This document shows positions 10,950 to 13,862 of a stretch of DNA of 13,862 nucleotides, one piece after another. Both the position numbers and the translations under genes were made by a program. The stretch covers positions 1 to 13,862 of the forward strand of contig DOQH01000047.1 of the NCBI GenBank assembly GCA_003514455.1. Direction: 5' to 3'. This stretch comes from Candidatus Magasanikiibacteriota bacterium (GTDB lineage Bacteria > Patescibacteriota > Patescibacteriia > Magasanikbacterales > UBA10003). The number at the start of each line of letters is the position of its first letter. Positions within the stretch are counted from its first letter, which is position 1. A model generated the notes under the pieces. The model made no database searches, was not told the DNA's origin, and was given only the letters and a program-made list of their open reading frames with translations.

Positions 10950-13862
10950 TTATATTTTCTCAATCTTAATCTCCGCCGACGCCCAATCAATTTCCATTTT
11001 CTCGCCATTGCCTTCTTCCAACTTTTTTGCCAAGACGCTCTTTTTTATTTCATCATTAAATTCCACAAACACTTCTCGCAACAATTTATCATCGGTTTGA
11101 TATTTAACAATAACTTTGTCGTTAATAGTCAGGCCTGATTCCTTGCGTTTTTGATTGATAGTGCGGATAATCTCACGCGCGAGTCCTTCTTTTTTTAATT
11201 CAGGCGTAATTTTCACATCCAACTCCACTTTCAATTCAGTGCCTTTTTTATTCATCTCCACTTTTTTAATATTCAACTCATCAGCCACAATTTGTTGCAA
11301 TTCCTCGGACAATTCGCCGCCCCCTACCTGCAAGCGCGACAATGGCTGGCGCACTTTAACACCATTTTCCGCCCGCAAGGCCAAACCCATTTCCACAATC
11401 TTTCGCGCCACCGCCATCTCAGTCAAAATTTTCTCATCAATCAATTTCTCTTCTGCTTTCGGCCAATCTTCCAAATGCACGCTTTCTTTTGCCCCGCCAA
11501 ATGTCAAATAGATTTTTTCCGCGATAAAAGGCGTGAATGGCGCCATTAATTTTGACAAAATCATTAAAACCTCGCGCAAAGTGGCCAAAGCCGCTTGTTT
11601 ATCCGTTTCGTCATCGCCTTTGAACCTGTCGCGCGAACGGCGTAAATACCATTGTGAAAGATCAGCAATAAAATCTAAAATTGGACGACTCGCCGTAACT
11701 AATTCATAATTATCCATTCCTTTGGTTATATCTTTAATCAATAAATGTAGTTTGGATAATATCCACTTGTCCAAAACATTTTTGCTGTCTACGCCAAAAA
11801 AATTAGCCGATTCATACATTTTATAAAATTCCACGACATTCCATAATGTATTAACTATTTTGTTATACGCCTCGCGCACGCCAATTTCCGAAAAATTCAA
11901 ATTTTCCGCTTCCATTACAGGCGAAGATGTCAAATAATAGCGCATTGCGTCAGCGCCATATTTTTCCAAAACAATTTCCGGCTCGGGATAATTTTTTAAC
12001 CGCTTACTCATTTTTTTGCCATCTTCAGCCAAAACAATTCCATTAACAATCACATTTTTAAAAGCCGGTTGACTCTCTTTCACCGATATAACCGGCTTTT
12101 TGCCGCTAGTCAAGGCAGTGGCTAAAACATGCAAAGTGTAAAACCAGCCTCGGGTTTGATCCTGTCCTTCAGCAATAAACTCGGCCGGAAAACCGGCTTC
12201 AAATTTTTCCTTATTTTCAAAAGGATAATGCATCTGGCCATAAGGCATACTGCCTGATTCAAACCAACAATCCAAAACTTCGGGCACGCGATGATAAATT
12301 TTATTTTCTTTTTTAATAATTAACTTGTCAATAATATGTTTGTGCAAGTCGCCGACTTTTTCGCCGGTTAAATCCTCAAGCTCTTGAACACTGCCAATGC
12401 AAATAACTTCGCCATCTTCATTTTCCCAAATAGGCAAAGGCGCGCCCCAAAAACGATTGCGCGAAACCGCCCAATCGCGAGCTCCTTCCAGCCACAAACC
12501 AAATCGGCCTTCTTTGATGCTTGCCGGCACCCATTTAATTTGCTGATTATTTTTCAATAATTGTTCTTTCAATTCCGGCACTTTAACAAACCAACTGCTA
12601 GTGGCATAATTTAAAAGCGGGGTATCACAGCGCCAGCAATGTGGGTAGCTGTGTTCTATTTTTTCTTTGCTGAATAGTTTTTTTTCTTTCGCCAGCCACT
12701 TTATTATTTCCACATCTGTTTTAGATGTGTCTTCAATCGGCTTAACCTCTTGCCCTGCAAAATCCGCCACTGCTGGAATAAACTTACCGTCCATAGAAAC
12801 ATGCTGAAAGAGCGGCAGGCCTTCTTTTTTGCCTAAATTATAGTCGTCCTCACCAAAAGCCGGAGCAATGTGAACCACTCCGGTGCCCTCTTCAGTTGAC
12901 ACAAAATCAGCCGCCATCACCCTGAAAGCATTTGGTGTATCCGCAAAATAGGGAAAAAGCGGTTCATACTTTAATCCTACAAGATCCGCGCCTTTTATTG
13001 TTTTGACTATTCTATAATTTTGACCATTATAGATGTATATTTGACTCAAAACATTATTAGGTACGAGTTTTTGTTCTTCTTTGACAAGCGCTTTTTTCGC
13101 TATAATATATTTTTCGTCGCTTGGAAGTTCATACTCATGATTTGAATCTATTTTTTTAATAGTAACTCTTGCTGTTTCCTCTATTTCAACATACTCAATC
13201 TCTTTATTGACAGCCAACAACACATTACCCGGCAAAGTCCATGGAGTTGTTGTCCAAGCCAAAATATAAACATCGCCGTCCATGCCTAATTTTTCTTTGG
13301 CATCTTTTACTTTGAATTTTACAGTCACTGAAATATCTTTTATAGTTTTATAATTCTGCGTCACTTCAAAATTGGAAAGTGGAGTCACGCAACGCGGACA
13401 AATGTGCATTGATTTATGGCCTTTATAGATCAAGCTCTGATTCCACAATTGTTTAAAAACCCACCACACGCTTTCCATATATGATTTATCCATTGTCTTA
13501 TAGTCATTTTCCATATCCACCCAGCGACCGATTCGTCTGATGGTTTTTTTCCATTCTTTTGCGTAACGCAAAACAGCAGAATGACAGGCCTGATTGAATT
13601 TATCAACACCAAAATTCTCAATATCTTTTCTGCTTTTCAAACTCAATTCTTTTTCAATGATATTTTCAATCGGCAAACCGTGACAATCCCAGCCCCATTT
13701 GCGTTCAACTCTAAATCCGCGCATAGTCCAATAGCGCGGAACAACATCTTTCATCAAAGAGGCAACAATATGCCCGTAATGCGGGAGTCCTGTCGCGAAC
13801 GGCGGGCCATCATAAAAAACATAGGGCTTGCTAGCAGGCCGGCTTTCCACTGATTTCTCAAA
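10950..13862 (-). CDS. ileS: Isoleucine--tRNA ligase, type 2 (5' end outside the window)
   Basis: Charges tRNA-Ile and edits Val-tRNA-Ile in the cytoplasm. The frame stays open to the right edge (FEKSVESRPAS just inside it), so about 40 N-terminal residues should be missing. The first in-window GTG is internal. Counting from that Val: HYGH in GLPHYGHI (21-28), WGWDCHGLPIE (52-62), editing-domain TTPWTLPGN (201-209) and GTGVVHIAPAFGEDDY (323-338), CPRC (151-154) and CWRC (405-408), NRFWGAPLPIW (465-475), and KMSKRLKNYPEP (613-624). KMSKR and the overall motif set mark the eukaryote-like type 2 enzyme, a group generally little inhibited by mupirocin. The anticodon-binding and C-terminal domains are complete to the TAA at 10952-10950. 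Confidence 0.97.
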   Translation of the reverse strand, partial: FEKSVESRPASKPYVFYDGPPFATGLPHYGHIVASLMKDVVPRYWTMRGFRVERKWGWDCHGLPIENIIEKELSLKSRKDIENFGVDKFNQACHSAVLRYAKEWKKTIRRIGRWVDMENDYKTMDKSYMESVWWVFKQLWNQSLIYKGHKSMHICPRCVTPLSNFEVTQNYKTIKDISVTVKFKVKDAKEKLGMDGDVYILAWTTTPWTLPGNVLLAVNKEIEYVEIEETARVTIKKIDSNHEYELPSDEKYIIAKKALVKEEQKLVPNNVLSQIYIYNGQNYRIVKTIKGADLVGLKYEPLFPYFADTPNAFRVMAADFVSTEEGTGVVHIAPAFGEDDYNLGKKEGLPLFQHVSMDGKFIPAVADFAGQEVKPIEDTSKTDVEIIKWLAKEKKLFSKEKIEHSYPHCWRCDTPLLNYATSSWFVKVPELKEQLLKNNQQIKWVPASIKEGRFGLWLEGARDWAVSRNRFWGAPLPIWENEDGEVICIGSVQELEDLTGEKVGDLHKHIIDKLIIKKENKIYHRVPEVLDCWFESGSMPYGQMHYPFENKEKFEAGFPAEFIAEGQDQTRGWFYTLHVLATALTSGKKPVISVKESQPAFKNVIVNGIVLAEDGKKMSKRLKNYPEPEIVLEKYGADAMRYYLTSSPVMEAENLNFSEIGVREAYNKIVNTLWNVVEFYKMYESANFFGVDSKNVLDKWILSKLHLLIKDITKGMDNYELVTASRPILDFIADLSQWYLRRSRDRFKGDDETDKQAALATLREVLMILSKLMAPFTPFIAEKIYLTFGGAKESVHLEDWPKAEEKLIDEKILTEMAVARKIVEMGLALRAENGVKVRQPLSRLQVGGGELSEELQQIVADELNIKKVEMNKKGTELKVELDVKITPELKKEGLAREIIRTINQKRKESGLTINDKVIVKYQTDDKLLREVFVEFNDEIKKSVLAKKLEEGNGEKMEIDWASAEIKIEKI

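Noticed and set aside
13848..13850. GTG as the true start of ileS
   Set aside because: The frame continues upstream to the window edge with IleRS-like residues, and the family has roughly 40 residues before this point.
1..13862. CRISPR array, insertion sequence, phage or toxin-antitoxin module
   Set aside because: No spaced direct repeats, transposase, integrase or small paired genes are seen. Most long antisense ORFs are shadows of the genes listed.

Overview
The window reads as a compact chromosomal segment from a Candidate Phyla Radiation (Patescibacteria) type bacterium. The signs are gene order without a recognisable reference-genome operon, very short intergenic gaps, tRNA genes without an encoded CCA sitting between protein genes, almost no Shine-Dalgarno sequences, a eukaryote-like (type 2) IleRS with a KMSKR loop, and an RNase J with a basic N-terminal tail. 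TGA is used as a normal stop. The lineage assignment is inference; no phylum marker is complete here.

Layout. At the left edge, the last 25 codons of a plus-strand gene end in a bidirectional terminator. Everything from 129 to 8311 is then on the minus strand. In transcription order it is: nif3-like, ruvA, femAB-type ligase, tRNA-Arg(CCG), AEC-family permease, RNase J, trpS, an attenuator leader, tRNA-Asn(GTT) and glnA. A divergent promoter region (8312-8473) separates this block from a plus-strand P-type cation ATPase (8474-10894). The ATPase shares a bidirectional terminator with the minus-strand ileS, whose start lies beyond the right edge. There is no mobile element, CRISPR array or gene-free stretch over 300 bases.

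The most interesting part is 1619-1812. On the minus strand, a near-consensus promoter (TTGACC, 17-base spacer, TATAGT) lies at the end of trpS. It is followed exactly at the expected start point by a 22-codon ORF with Asn codons at positions 7, 9 and 11-14. The RNA then offers mutually exclusive pairings: a protector hairpin 1:2, a strong antiterminator 2:3 (10 bp plus 6 bp) and an intrinsic terminator 3:4 (8 GC-rich bp plus a U-rich tail). The first gene after the terminator is tRNA-Asn(GTT), then glutamine synthetase. This is the architecture of ribosome-mediated attenuation of the trp/his type, here apparently reading charged tRNA-Asn and controlling tRNA-Asn itself and the enzyme that makes glutamine, the amide donor for asparagine or for Asn-tRNA formation by GatCAB. 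I know of no described Asn-leader attenuator controlling this gene pair; that novelty is a judgement from memory.

Secondary themes. Stop codons double as promoter hexamers at three gene ends (TGA inside TTGACA and TTGACC, TAA inside TATAAT). Several genes appear to be transcribed with no or nearly no 5' leader, whereas RNase J has a long structured leader. The FemAB-type gene carries an in-frame copy of a widespread palindromic repeat (translated HPERSEG) and ends one base before tRNA-Arg.
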